From: Fagopyrum homotropicum
Taxonomy: Eukaryota; Streptophyta; Magnoliopsida; Caryophyllales; Polygonaceae
NCBI GenBank assembly: GCA_033239125.1
Contig: BSWB01000001.1
Span: 880,501-944,500, forward strand
Length of the DNA: 64,000 nucleotides
Direction: 5' to 3'
Shown: piece after piece, positions 1-9,239 of the stretch
Numbering within the stretch: position 1 is the stretch's first letter
Layout: the number at the start of each line of letters is the position of its first letter
Position numbers and translations under genes: made by a program
The notes under the pieces: model-generated
Database searches by the model: none
What the model saw: only the letters and a program-made list of their open reading frames with translations
Told to the model about the DNA's origin: nothing

Positions 1-1812
1 TTCTTCGAATCCTTCAAGTATGGAGACTTTCTCGTGTCGATCTTAAGCTCTGTCCCGGTATTTTCATACCCCAATATGCTTGTCGGGTAATGCGGGATCA
101 CATCGATTACATTCTTGACATGAAGGGCTTTGAGATTCGAGTGTGAGTCGAATCTTTCGTTGAAGTTCTTGTTGCCCACTTTAGGACACCCGAAGACGAT
201 TGCACATACGGGGATCGACTGTGTTAAATTCTCGGCCACGTCGAATGCACTTATGACTGAAAGGCTTGCTCCTAGACTGTGGCCTGTAAATATGATGCTA
301 ATGTTCTCATCTTGGTACCTGAAGTTAATGATCAACAACATTAACCCAATCCAGGTTAATCCAACCAAAATAGGAAGAGCAGTTTATCAACCTTATATAT
401 TGGGACGACGACAACCCAGTTCAGGTTAATCCAACCAAAATAGAAAGAGTAGTTTATCAACCTTATATATTGGGACGACGACGTAACCAAAGATTAGTTA
501 CTAACCTGTTGATCAATTCCTTAAGCTTAGTCAAGAGCTGAATCCTGGCGCTCACTTTGGTAAAAGGCGACTTAGGATCATCAGACACATACATGCTCAA
601 CCAACCTTTCATCACCTTCGGATTGCGGTCGTCGTCATCGTCATCATCATCATCATCTCCACCGTCAATCCCATGATGCTCCTCCCCCAACAACATCTTC
701 GGATTGTGGTGGTCGTCGTCGTCATCATCATCATCATCTCCACCGTCAATCCCATGATGCTCCTCCCCCAACAACACCTTCGGATTGTGGTGGCCGTCAT
801 CATCGTCGTCGTCATCATCATCTCCACCGTCAATCCCATGATGCTCCTCCCCCAACAACACCTTCGGATTGTGGTGGTCGTCGTCATCGTCATCATCATC
901 ATCTACACCGTCAATCCCATGATGCTCCTCCCCCAACACCTTCGGATTGTGGTGGTCGTCGTCATCGTCATCGTCATCGTCGTCGTCATCATCATCATCA
1001 TCTCCACCGTCAATCCCATGATGCTCCTCCCCCAACAACACCTTCGGATTGTGGTGGTCGTCGTCATCGTCATCGTCATCATCATCATCTCCACCGTCAA
1101 TCCCATGATGCTCCTCCCCCAACAACACCTTCGGATTGTGGTGGTCGTCGTCATCGTCATCATCATCATCTCCACCGTCAATCCCATGATTGTGGTGGTC
1201 GTCGTCATCGTCGTCGTCATCATCATCATCTCCACCGTCAATCCAATGATGCTCCTCCCCCAACAACACCTTCGCAGATTGAAGCTTCGCGGCAAGCACG
1301 TCGACCCACTCGTAACACCTATTGGTCCCACGCCATACCACGTAGATCTCCCTTCGACCAAGCCGGGCACTGACGTGGTCATTGCTGACTGCCACGTAGC
1401 CAATCCAGTTGGACTCGCGGTCCCACCTCTCCCTCGAATGTGATTTCAGAAGAAACGCTTCCGGAAGACTAACCCGCGCGGTGGCATAGAGGAATCCAAC
1501 GACGTTGTAGTCGTCAGCCCGAGGAAAGAACACCTAATAAAACACTTATCAGAAATTTTGAAAAAACTAACCCAAAATCAATCGACAATAGAAGAAAATA
1601 ACCTTCTCGAGCATAGACTTCTTTCCATAGAAACTACAACCACAATATCTCGAGGTTTTATCGTTGATGAAGGTGTCATGGGCGACTTGGCTGAGGTCAC
1701 CGCAATGGATGATTAGGCGGCGAAGATCTAGGCTCATCGGGTTCAAGATCCCATCCCAGTTTTTGCTTCCTAGAAGCTCTTCCCATGGTGTTTGTTCTTC
1801 TTGATTTTCCAT
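1..1812 (-). CDS. Phospholipase A1-II-like class 3 lipase, copy A (3' end outside window)
   Basis: Predicted to hydrolyse acyl chains of phospholipids or glycerolipids in the cytosol (plant DAD1-like/PLA1-II family). Exons on the minus strand: 1812-1603, 1533-506 and 318 to the window edge; phases agree and no stop interrupts them. The ATG at 1812 opens MENQEEQTPWEELLG, matching the family's N-terminal WxxLxG..W region. Exon 2 has the conserved blocks FLYATA, SNWIGYVAVS and VVWRGT. Exon 3 has the nucleophile elbow GHSLGAS (Ser about residue 427) and NVIDVIPHYP with the likely catalytic Asp; the catalytic His lies beyond the window. Between KVLLGEEHH and GWLSMY, a loop that is short in copy B is replaced by eight tandem Asp-rich units. 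The gene looks intact but its length is abnormal. It is a tandem paralogue of the gene at 2870-6116. Substrate specificity cannot be read from sequence. Confidence 0.85.
353..481. repeat. 70-bp-period tandem duplication in lipase A intron 2
   Basis: The segment beginning CAGGTTAATCCAACC at about 352 recurs at about 422, and both copies end TATTGGGACGACGAC. Only a few bases differ. The duplication fills most of the intron between exons 2 and 3; the second copy stops about 25 bases from the donor at 505. Confidence 0.85.
625..1262 (-). repeat. In-frame coding minisatellite with poly-Asp/His units
   Basis: About eight tandem units, roughly 75-100 bp each with one shorter, lie inside exon 2 of lipase copy A. 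Each encodes a variant of PKVLLGEEHHGIDGG followed by 9-16 Asp and HHN. Unit length varies because of an embedded GTC/ATC (Asp-coding on the minus strand) triplet run. Every length difference is a multiple of three, so the reading frame is kept. The second unit lacks the KVLLGEEH part and another lacks one Leu. The block is also open in other frames, which are translations of the repeat and not genes. Confidence 0.95.
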
Positions 1813-2353
1813 GGCTATACGTGGGTTGAGTTGAGGGTGAATGGGGAATGTACTTATGGTGTTTTAACGTGTGTAATTTGAGCAACTAATATGGAACATC
1901 AGTCATTATAAATGAATTAATGAGATCATTACATATTTGGTTGATCCAGGTTTTATGAACGATGTTAGTGCTTAACTTGTGTTTCACCTCAAAAGCCTGT
2001 AAAACATGAACACGTTAATGTTTAGCTTACGCTTCAGCATCTCAACGATATTGATTTTTTAGTAACCAATTTGCCGTTCAAGTCACAACAAATGAAAAAA
2101 CAAACTATAAAAAATTGCAATGCAATTATCGTTGTATTGCTGACGAATCAATGTGACAGACACTATTGGTGAAACATTCATTGTTCTTCGTTCATTTCAA
2201 TACAAAAAAAATGTCAAAATGGTTGTCCATTCACGTGTTTTTCATTTTCCAAAACTTTTTTGCTGTTTATATTTTGCTGTTTATATATATATATATATAT
2301 AAACATGAACACGTTATTTTGCTGTTTATATTTTGCTGTTTATATTTTTTGCT

Positions 2354-2427
<74 letters not shown>

Positions 2428-2869
2428 CTAAAATCTTGTACTGTTTATATTTTCCAAAACTTTTTTTTAATATATTGCTTCCAAACTGTATACAATAGAT
2501 ATATACGTTTTATTACAATCAAAATCTTGTACTTGAATCTCTGCCTTATACAAATTTGTAAGGATATGGATCCTACCTGAAAATTCGGTTCAGATCCATT
2601 CCAATAACAAATTTTCGGTCTAAGCCCAATCAAAACCGAATCCGACCGGACCGGAATTTAACCGGTCCTATCTACAAGTAATTCAACCCGTACTCGAATG
2701 TTTGTGTTTACTTCAAACTCCATGTATATACACAAACAAGCAAACAAACACGACGTTTATAAGTTCAAATCAAGAATAACCCACATCAATCTCAAATTTC
2801 ATCACCAATACAACACTAATTAATGCACAAATGAAGTCGAAACATCAACACACGCACCACTCGACCGAG
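1813..2869. other. Intergenic region between tandem lipase genes
   Basis: This is the 5' flank of copy A and the 3' flank of copy B. It is AT-rich. Short repeats of TTTGCTGTTTATA (2269-2365) lead into two TA microsatellites. Around 2575-2680 is a short stretch of degenerate CCGGT/ACCGAAT words like those seen elsewhere in the window. I see no coding sequence; the reading frame at 2166-2498 is a translation of the TA repeat. Confidence 0.7.
2357..2426. repeat. (TA)n microsatellite, about 35 units
   Basis: Uninterrupted TA dinucleotide run. A shorter TA run lies at 2282-2301. Confidence 0.97.
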
Positions 2870-4420
2870 TCAATCAAACTCGGGTTTAGGCAAATCATCT
2901 TCACCCGGTTCACTCTTAACCCACTCGCCATCATGTCTCAACACCATCCCTTTATTCTTCTGAACCCACCAACTCGCCGGAACCAAAAGCTCATCCTTAA
3001 GAAAATCACACGACTTATTAACCAAAGCCAAGCTCCTCTTTATCTTCAACTCAAACTCGCCTTTCTCGCCATGCCATCTATTCCCCACATGAAGTAGCCC
3101 CTGAAGATTGTGCCAATCACTAGGGTTCTTCGAGTCCTTCAAGTACGGAGACTTTCTCGTGTCGATCTCAAGCTCTATCCCGGTTCTTTTGTACCCGAGT
3201 ATGCCCGGCGGGTAGTGTGTGATCACGTCGATTGCATTCTTGACATGAAGGGCTTTGAGATTCGAGTGTGAATAGAATCGTTGGTTGAAGTTCTTGTTGC
3301 CCACTTTTGGACATCCGAAGACGATTGCGCATATGGGGATTGATTGTGTTAGATTCTCCGCTACGTCGAATGCACTTATGACTGAAAGGCTTGCCCCTAG
3401 GCTGTGGCCCGTGAATATGATGCTAATGTTCTCGTGTTGGTACCTGATTTTTAAGGATCAACAACATTAATCCAAATTCTATGAAATGAGAAGTCTAAAT
3501 TATAGACTATACATTAGACTAGTGACTAAATCTTATTTATTATATTCGGGTTCGGATTGGGTTTTGTACAAATTTCTATCTATTAACCGGATTCAAGTCT
3601 GGAGTTGTGTTTGTACCTGATTGGCCGGACTTTTTTCTAATTACATTAATAATAATTTTTAATATAAATTTATCATAAATATAACATTCTAAAGATATTT
3701 TATGCGATAGATTCTGGTTCTGATAAGAAGGTTAACTTGTGGAAGGATGTGAGGAATTTCTTTTAAATTTTTATTATGACCGGTTTCATTTTTCAATGTT
3801 AGTCGTTCATTTGGTACTAGTATTCATTAAAATTCGAAAAAGCTAAAGGCACGGCCCTCGTTTTACTAATGTTAAAAACGAACTCATTCTGATGGCGCTT
3901 GATAAGCGCCATCGCTCGGCGAAAGCGCTCAAATATCGTGTTAAAGCTTGGTGAATGCGCTCGGTTTTTTTTTTAAAAAAAATTATACATTTGAGTGCAG
4001 GCGCAAGGCGCTCACGCTACAAACCTACATTAGGTTTTCAAAAAAATATTGCGGGAAAAAAAAGATTGCAAAAAAAATTGCGAAAAAAGAGGGTTTTGGG
4101 TGCCGGCGCCTTCTAAAGGCGCTCAAAATTTAAAAAAATAAAATAAAAAAAGCTCCATCGCTTTGTGTTTACGTTAGATGTTAAACGCTGGCGCCAACTA
4201 GATGCACTCAAATTAAACGTCAACGCAAAGTGTTCACATTTAGCACTAAGTAAATTAAAAATTGTGTATTTAACACGCCCCTTACAATTTAACTACCAGT
4301 AAAAAAAATCAACCTCTTTCCACAAAAAGTTAACCAACTTCTTATTTAATATACATTAAATTTATTGTGATTTTGTTAAATATTTTTATAAATAAAATAA
4401 TATTATTATAATTATATCTA

Positions 4421-4455
<35 letters not shown>

Positions 4456-6116
4456 TTTATTTTATCCAGACAAGGGGCGGATCCACCGGCTGACTTTGTC
4501 GGGTACCCACTCGCCACTCGGACTATCTGGATATGAAAATGGGCAGTGTTTTCTAGGGGTGTTATACGAGCTGAGCCTTAGCATGCTCAAGCTCGGCTCG
4601 TTTATAATCGAGCCGAGCCCCATCCGAGCTTTTGACGAGCCCGAATAAATCTAAAATAATGCTCATATAGTGTTATTTTAGCCGAACGAGCCAAACATTA
4701 CCCGAACGAGCCGAACATTGACATGCTAAAGCTCGACTCGTTAATAAACGAACCGAGCCCGAGTCAAGCTTTTGACAAGCCAAATCGCAAGCGGAGCCCG
4801 AAAAACTTGTCTCCTACATCGGCCCTTAGTGTTTTCTTACCGTTTGAAAAGTTTAACGTCGTCAGTTACCAATTCTATTTAGGTAATGTAATCAAAGTTA
4901 GTTACCAACCTGTTGATCAACTCCTTAAGCTTAGTCAAGAGCTGGATCCTGGCGCTCACTTTAGTAAACGGCGACTTAGGATCATCAGACACATACATGC
5001 TCAGCCAACCCTTCATCACCTTCGGATTGCCGTCGTCATCATCGCTACAATCATCTCCACCGTCGATCCGATGATGCTCCTCCCCTAACAACACCTTCGC
5101 AGATTGAAGCTTTGCGCCAAGCACGTCGATCCACTCGTAATTCCTAGTGGTTCCGCGCCATGCCACGTAGATCTCCCTTCGACCAAGCTGGGAACTGACC
5201 CGGTCATTGCTGACTGCCACGTAGCCAATCCAGTTGGACTCGCGGTCCCACCTCTCCCTTGACTGTGATTTCAGGAGAAACGCCTCCGGGACACTAACGC
5301 GTGCGGTGGCGTAAAGGAATCCAACGACGTTGTAGTCTTCGGCTCCGGGGAAGAGCACCTGTTGGCATACTTATCAGATAATTTGAAAAGAACTCGGTGC
5401 AGTTCAAAAGTGTTGTTTAAATCACCTTAACTACGGACTCGTTTGGATACCAAATGACATTAGAAGAAATAAATCGATATATTAAGGCCGGTTCGGTGAA
5501 ACGAGATTTTTGAGTAGCTTTAACTTTTTGGAAGATTTTTATAGAGTTTTAAAGAGTTTTGTAAATTGTGAAAATCTAACAAATAACCTAATTGGTATTT
5601 GGTAAACGTTAATTTGTTGATAGATTTATACACTAGATTTACCAAAAAAACTAAAAAGTACAAAAATGTACTTTAAGTAAAAAAGGGGTAAAATTACCCA
5701 AAAAGATATTCTATAAACCTTTTTCAAATCTCACAAAAAAAACTACTAAAAAAACACTTCACAAATTTAATATCTTCAAAAATCTATTATATCAAACATT
5801 TTAAAAAAGACAAAGCTCTACAATAATCTACGCAATAATCTTCGTCAAACAGGACCTAAGATCAAATAAATAAATGTTTGTAAGCATCATATAGAAGCAT
5901 CACCTTCTCAAGGAGAGAGTTCTTCCCATAAAGACGGCAACCACAATATTTCGAGGTTTGGTCGTTAATGAAGGTATCATAAGCAACTTGGATGAGGTCG
6001 CCGCAGCGAATGATTAGACGGCGAAGATCTAGGCTCGGCGGGTTTAAGAGTCCATCCCAATTGTTGCTTCCTAAAAGCTCTTCCCATGGTGTTTGTTGTT
6101 GTTCTTGATCTTCCAT
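2870..6116 (-). CDS. Phospholipase A1-II-like class 3 lipase, copy B
   Basis: Complete tandem paralogue of the lipase at the left edge. Exons: 6116-5904, 5358-4910 and 3443-2870, giving 411 residues, the usual length for cytosolic PLA1-II enzymes. The three intron positions match copy A. Visible features are WEELLGSNNWDG near the N-terminus, SNWIGYVAVS, VAWRGT, the nucleophile elbow GHSLGAS (Ser235), Asp293 in AIDVITHYP and a C-terminal WHNLQGLLH (His332 or His339). There is no signal peptide or membrane segment. The loop expanded in copy A is here a short GGDDCSDDDDGN, probably the ancestral state. Intron 1 holds a MITE and intron 2 a degenerate GAGCCG-word repeat. Family known: DAD1-like acylhydrolase. 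Inferred: same catalytic role as copy A. Confidence 0.92.
3890..4262. repeat. GCGCT-word repeat cluster in lipase B intron 2
   Basis: The words GGCGCT, GCGCTC and AAGCGCC recur in both orientations, including a GCGCTTGATAAGCGC palindrome near 3896. They stand out against AT-rich sequence. No coding potential is visible. It is probably a remnant of a non-autonomous element; I saw no clear ends. Confidence 0.5.
4552..4795 (+). repeat. GAGCCGAGC-word element, copy 1
   Basis: Iterated words GAGCTCGG, GCTCG and CGAGCCGA occur in both orientations. A 37-base stretch (4651-4687) is identical to the reverse complement of a stretch at 21439-21475. The left end reads TAGGGGTGTTATA, and the inverse appears at the matching end of the other copy (about 21558). 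It lies in intron 2 of lipase copy B. I interpret it as a dispersed non-autonomous transposon family. Confidence 0.75.
5486..5856. mobile_element. Tourist/PIF-Harbinger-like MITE in lipase B intron 1
   Basis: AT-rich non-coding insert flanked by TAA on both sides (5483-5485 and 5857-5859). Its diverged terminal inverted repeats start GGCCGGTTCGGTGAAACGA and, from the other end, GGTCCTGTTTGACGAAGA. The 3-bp TAA/TTA target duplication suggests the PIF/Harbinger superfamily. The class is inferred from ends and size only. Confidence 0.6.
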
Positions 6117-6539
6117 AGCTAAATGTGGGTTGAGGGAGTCAATGAGAGTGAATTGGGAATGTACTTAAAGGTGTTTTAAAGTGCCATGGGATCAACTAAT
6201 TTGGAATTTTGATTTAGTCGTTATAAATGGATTAATAAGAATATTATTTTATACTTTACACATCTATTTTTACAAGTAAATGCTCATGTTTTACCATTCT
6301 ATACCCTAGAATAATTATTTTTAATGATATGAATATTCGTTTGTAATAGGGTCCAATGTTTATAATACGTAAGATCAATATGTACAATTTGTATGTTGTA
6401 AGGTGTTGTGCATTTTAACATCTTCATCTAATGACTTCCATTCATATGTAGATTATCTTGTTATAAATTGCTCTTATTATAATATTTATATTTCCAAACC
6501 CCACATTGGCTCGAAAAACAAGATTGTCATGGTAAGGTT

Positions 6540-6842
6540 CCTGCTATTCCTATCACCTTAGCCATGCTATATGTACTCGTTATGTTGACGTTAAAAAAAA
6601 AAGATTTTTTTTTTATTTTTTAAACTTACTACGCCTAGGCGTAGTAAGTTTTCCTTATTTTTTCGAACCAAATGTATGTTATGGCTACTACACATACGCT
6701 CTACGACTGCGCATGGTGTATGCGGAGTATGACTACGCTTCCGCAAAGCGTAGTCGTAGCCATTTTCCTTTATTTTTGAACGAAATGAGCTTGTTGCTAC
6801 TGCTACACATTGCGTACGCGTACTTAGGGTATGAATAACATA
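6540..6842 (+). repeat. CTACGC-word hairpin-rich element, copy 1
   Basis: Clusters of CTACGC and its complement GCGTAG form short palindromes, for example ACTACGCCTAGGCGTAGT near 6629 and ACTACGCTTCCGCAAAGCGT near 6731. Spacer blocks such as AAGTTTTCCTTATTTTTTCG and CCATTTTCCTTTATTTTT recur in the same order, reverse-complemented, at 26775-27105. The two loci are therefore copies of one repeat family in opposite orientation. No coding sequence is present. Confidence 0.8.
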
Positions 6843-7599
6843 TTTTAGGTGGTACGAATATCAATCTCGTATTAAGGGCTTGATTCATTTGATTGACAAA
6901 GATGGATTTAGGGTATGTTAGAATTTGCTTTAATTCATTTAAAAACAAGTAAACGAAAAGAAACATGTGTCAAGTATGAAATATGAAACATTAAATTTTT
7001 TATGTCAAATTAGATAATAAACCTTTTAGATTTATGTCTGGGTATAAATATGTTTTGTAAATATTCTCTAATTAATTCCTTTGTCTTCTAATTTTAATTT
7101 AATAAAATTGGTAAAAGTTGAAGGGTACACAAACCTAGTAGAAATAAAAAATGACCTATTTAACCAAATTCTTTCAGGTTTTTTATTAAACACACAAACT
7201 ATATATAACATCGACTTTTTTTAAAATGTGAGCGATAAAAATATTTTAAAATCACTTTATTGAAAATTTTATATATTTAAATATAAATACCAATTAAAAT
7301 TTCAAAATATATTCATATTTTACAATTTAATATATATCGAAGTAACTTATCCAAAAAACTCGAATAACATGGATCAAATCCAAGAAATCAACTAAATATT
7401 ATGAAATTTCCAGTTTAAAACCAAATTAGTTATAAATAAATTGCTCGACGAACTTCATTGACTCAAAAATAAGATTCATATTGAATGTTGATTTAGAATA
7501 ACTAAAAAATCATTTGAGGTAACATAATAATTTTGAATTAATAAAAAATTATATTTATTTTATGATATTTTAACACATAAAAATAATGTATTTCATTGC

Positions 7600-7902
7600 A
7601 TTTTTGTTTCACAGTTCCAACTAAACAAATTAAACGGAATGAAAATGAATCTAATCCATATATTTACCTTATTCATGAATATTTTTAAGAATCATTCCTT
7701 GTGATTGCATGTAAAATGTGGTTGTTTCCTCATTTTGTTTTCATATAGGATATCAACACTAATCAAATTTTACTACAATTAATTAAAATCACAATTAATG
7801 ATTTCACAAAATTTCATGAATAATAATATATATATATATATATATATAGATTAAATTCGTTTTCATTCCATTTTTTATTTCGGAGTTAAAACCAAACGCG
7901 CC
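7600..7902. mobile_element. Diverged MITE related to the one at 18283-18574
   Basis: Contains ACGGAATGAAAATGAATCT and the motifs CATTCCTTGTG and TTTCATGAATA, in the same order as the intact element at 18283-18574. The right end reads CCAAACGCGCC followed by TTA. The left terminal repeat has decayed, so the left boundary is approximate. A TA run has expanded inside (7826-7848). Confidence 0.6.
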
Positions 7903-8229
7903 TTAAATTTAGGGTCTGACGTAGAGAAGGTGTGTGGATGCTGGTGAGCCACCCCATTGCCAGTTGGATTCTGAGCACACAGCAATTAGCCAATTACAAA
8001 GCCAATGAGTCCAAAAACTCCAAAGAGAGAAAGAGTGTTAAATGTTAATTCACACGTGACCATCCTCTTCCCCCATCAAATCAAGCAATACTTTTCTCGA
8101 ATATTTCCAAACTTTATGATTTCTTACATTTTATAGTCCAAATTTTCAAAACTACATTAACTATCCCTAGGCAGCCTTTCTATGGTTGTTATAATTTGGT
8201 GGGACTATATTATTCGATTACATTAACTA

Positions 8230-8592
8230 CCGTATGGATGCTGGTGGGACTTTGCATGGGCCTCTATCAAGCGTGGGAAAAAGGGTTTCGACATGTTATA
8301 GTGGAAATCGACTCTAAAATGGTTCTCTAGTTGGTCAATCGTTCTATCCTGAGCTATCATCCATTATCTAGTCTGGTGTCAAGATGTCAAAGCTTCCATC
8401 GTAGGAACTGGTGTGTCCAACTCCGTCACATCTACCGTGAAGCTAATGTCGCTGCCGATCATTTGACATCCATTGCTTTTAGTTATCACGGGGTTATTTT
8501 TACATTTAGAATTCGCCTTCTTCAAATGTCCTCAAGTTTATATAAATTAAAGGAAACGGTATACGTTCTCCGTTGCTTTTACCAAAAAAAAA
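8230..8592 (+). pseudogene. LINE-derived RNase H fragment (3' end)
   Basis: Translation on the plus strand reads EKGFRHVIVEIDSKMVL, then an in-frame stop TAG, then LVNRSILSYHP and LRHIYREANVAADHLTSIAF. This is the C-terminal half of the RNase H (RVT_3-type) domain found at the 3' end of plant non-LTR retrotransposons. The HIYREANxxAD motif is clear. It is followed after about 90 bases by ACC and an A-tract (8581-8592), as at the similar fragment near 38 kb. It is truncated and stopped, so non-functional. Confidence 0.7.
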
Positions 8593-9239
8593 AAGTATTT
8601 TTATACAATGTTAAGTTTAATTTACATAATGCTGCCATTTTTTGTGCCTTAATTGACAAAAAATGTAATAGTTTATTTATGTATTTTTAAAGTATTTATT
8701 AGCTTATAAGTTTAATTTACCAATATAAATGGAACATTTTTAGGTAAATAGTTATTATTTAGTATGGATTTATGATTGAACGATAGGTTTTGGGAGATTT
8801 AAAATGTATAAATGATTATTTTATATTACGAGTTAATATTTTTCAGAAGTTTTAAACATTTTTATATTTCTGTAAGTTTATATTATTTATTATTACACAA
8901 TTCATATTTTACATTATTTTAACAACTTTCAAATGCCCTCAAGTTTATATAAATTTTTTAGTCCGAACATGAATAGCTTTTGATAAAAATAGGAACCAAA
9001 AAAATTTGAAGCCATGATAAAAAGAATAGGAACTACAAAGAATGAAGTTTTCAAAATTGTAAAATATGGGATACAAAGTGCAATTTATTTAAATATAAGA
9101 TATTTTTGTTACAAATTTCCCAAAAACTTATCCTATTTAAAATAACAATGTGCAAATTGCAAGCTCCAACTCGGCCACTCACCTCCCATATCAAACCAAA
9201 ATTAATTCAATAAAGTTAAAGAAAGACCTTCAAAGTTGC

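Larger units (their letters stand above)
6117..9180. other. Intergenic region between lipase B and the kinase gene
   Basis: Starts with the lipase B promoter (minus strand) and ends with the kinase promoter. It holds a CTACGC-word element (6540-6842), a diverged MITE (about 7600-7902), a TA run (7826-7848) and a LINE RNase H fragment (about 8230-8592). The remainder, about 6845-7560 and 8600-9180, is AT-rich with nothing I can name. Confidence 0.7.

Noticed and set aside
673..1443. Long plus-strand frame rich in Val/Ile and other frames across the lipase A repeat
   Set aside because: They are translations of the GTC/ATC triplet minisatellite in alternative frames; only the minus-strand lipase frame joins conserved domains.
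2166..2498. 110-codon frame encoding repeated Ile-Tyr
   Set aside because: A translation of the TA microsatellite; no domain or splice context.
8331..8690. 119-codon frame as a gene
   Set aside because: Its first part is the tail of a stopped LINE RNase H and the rest is low-complexity AT sequence.
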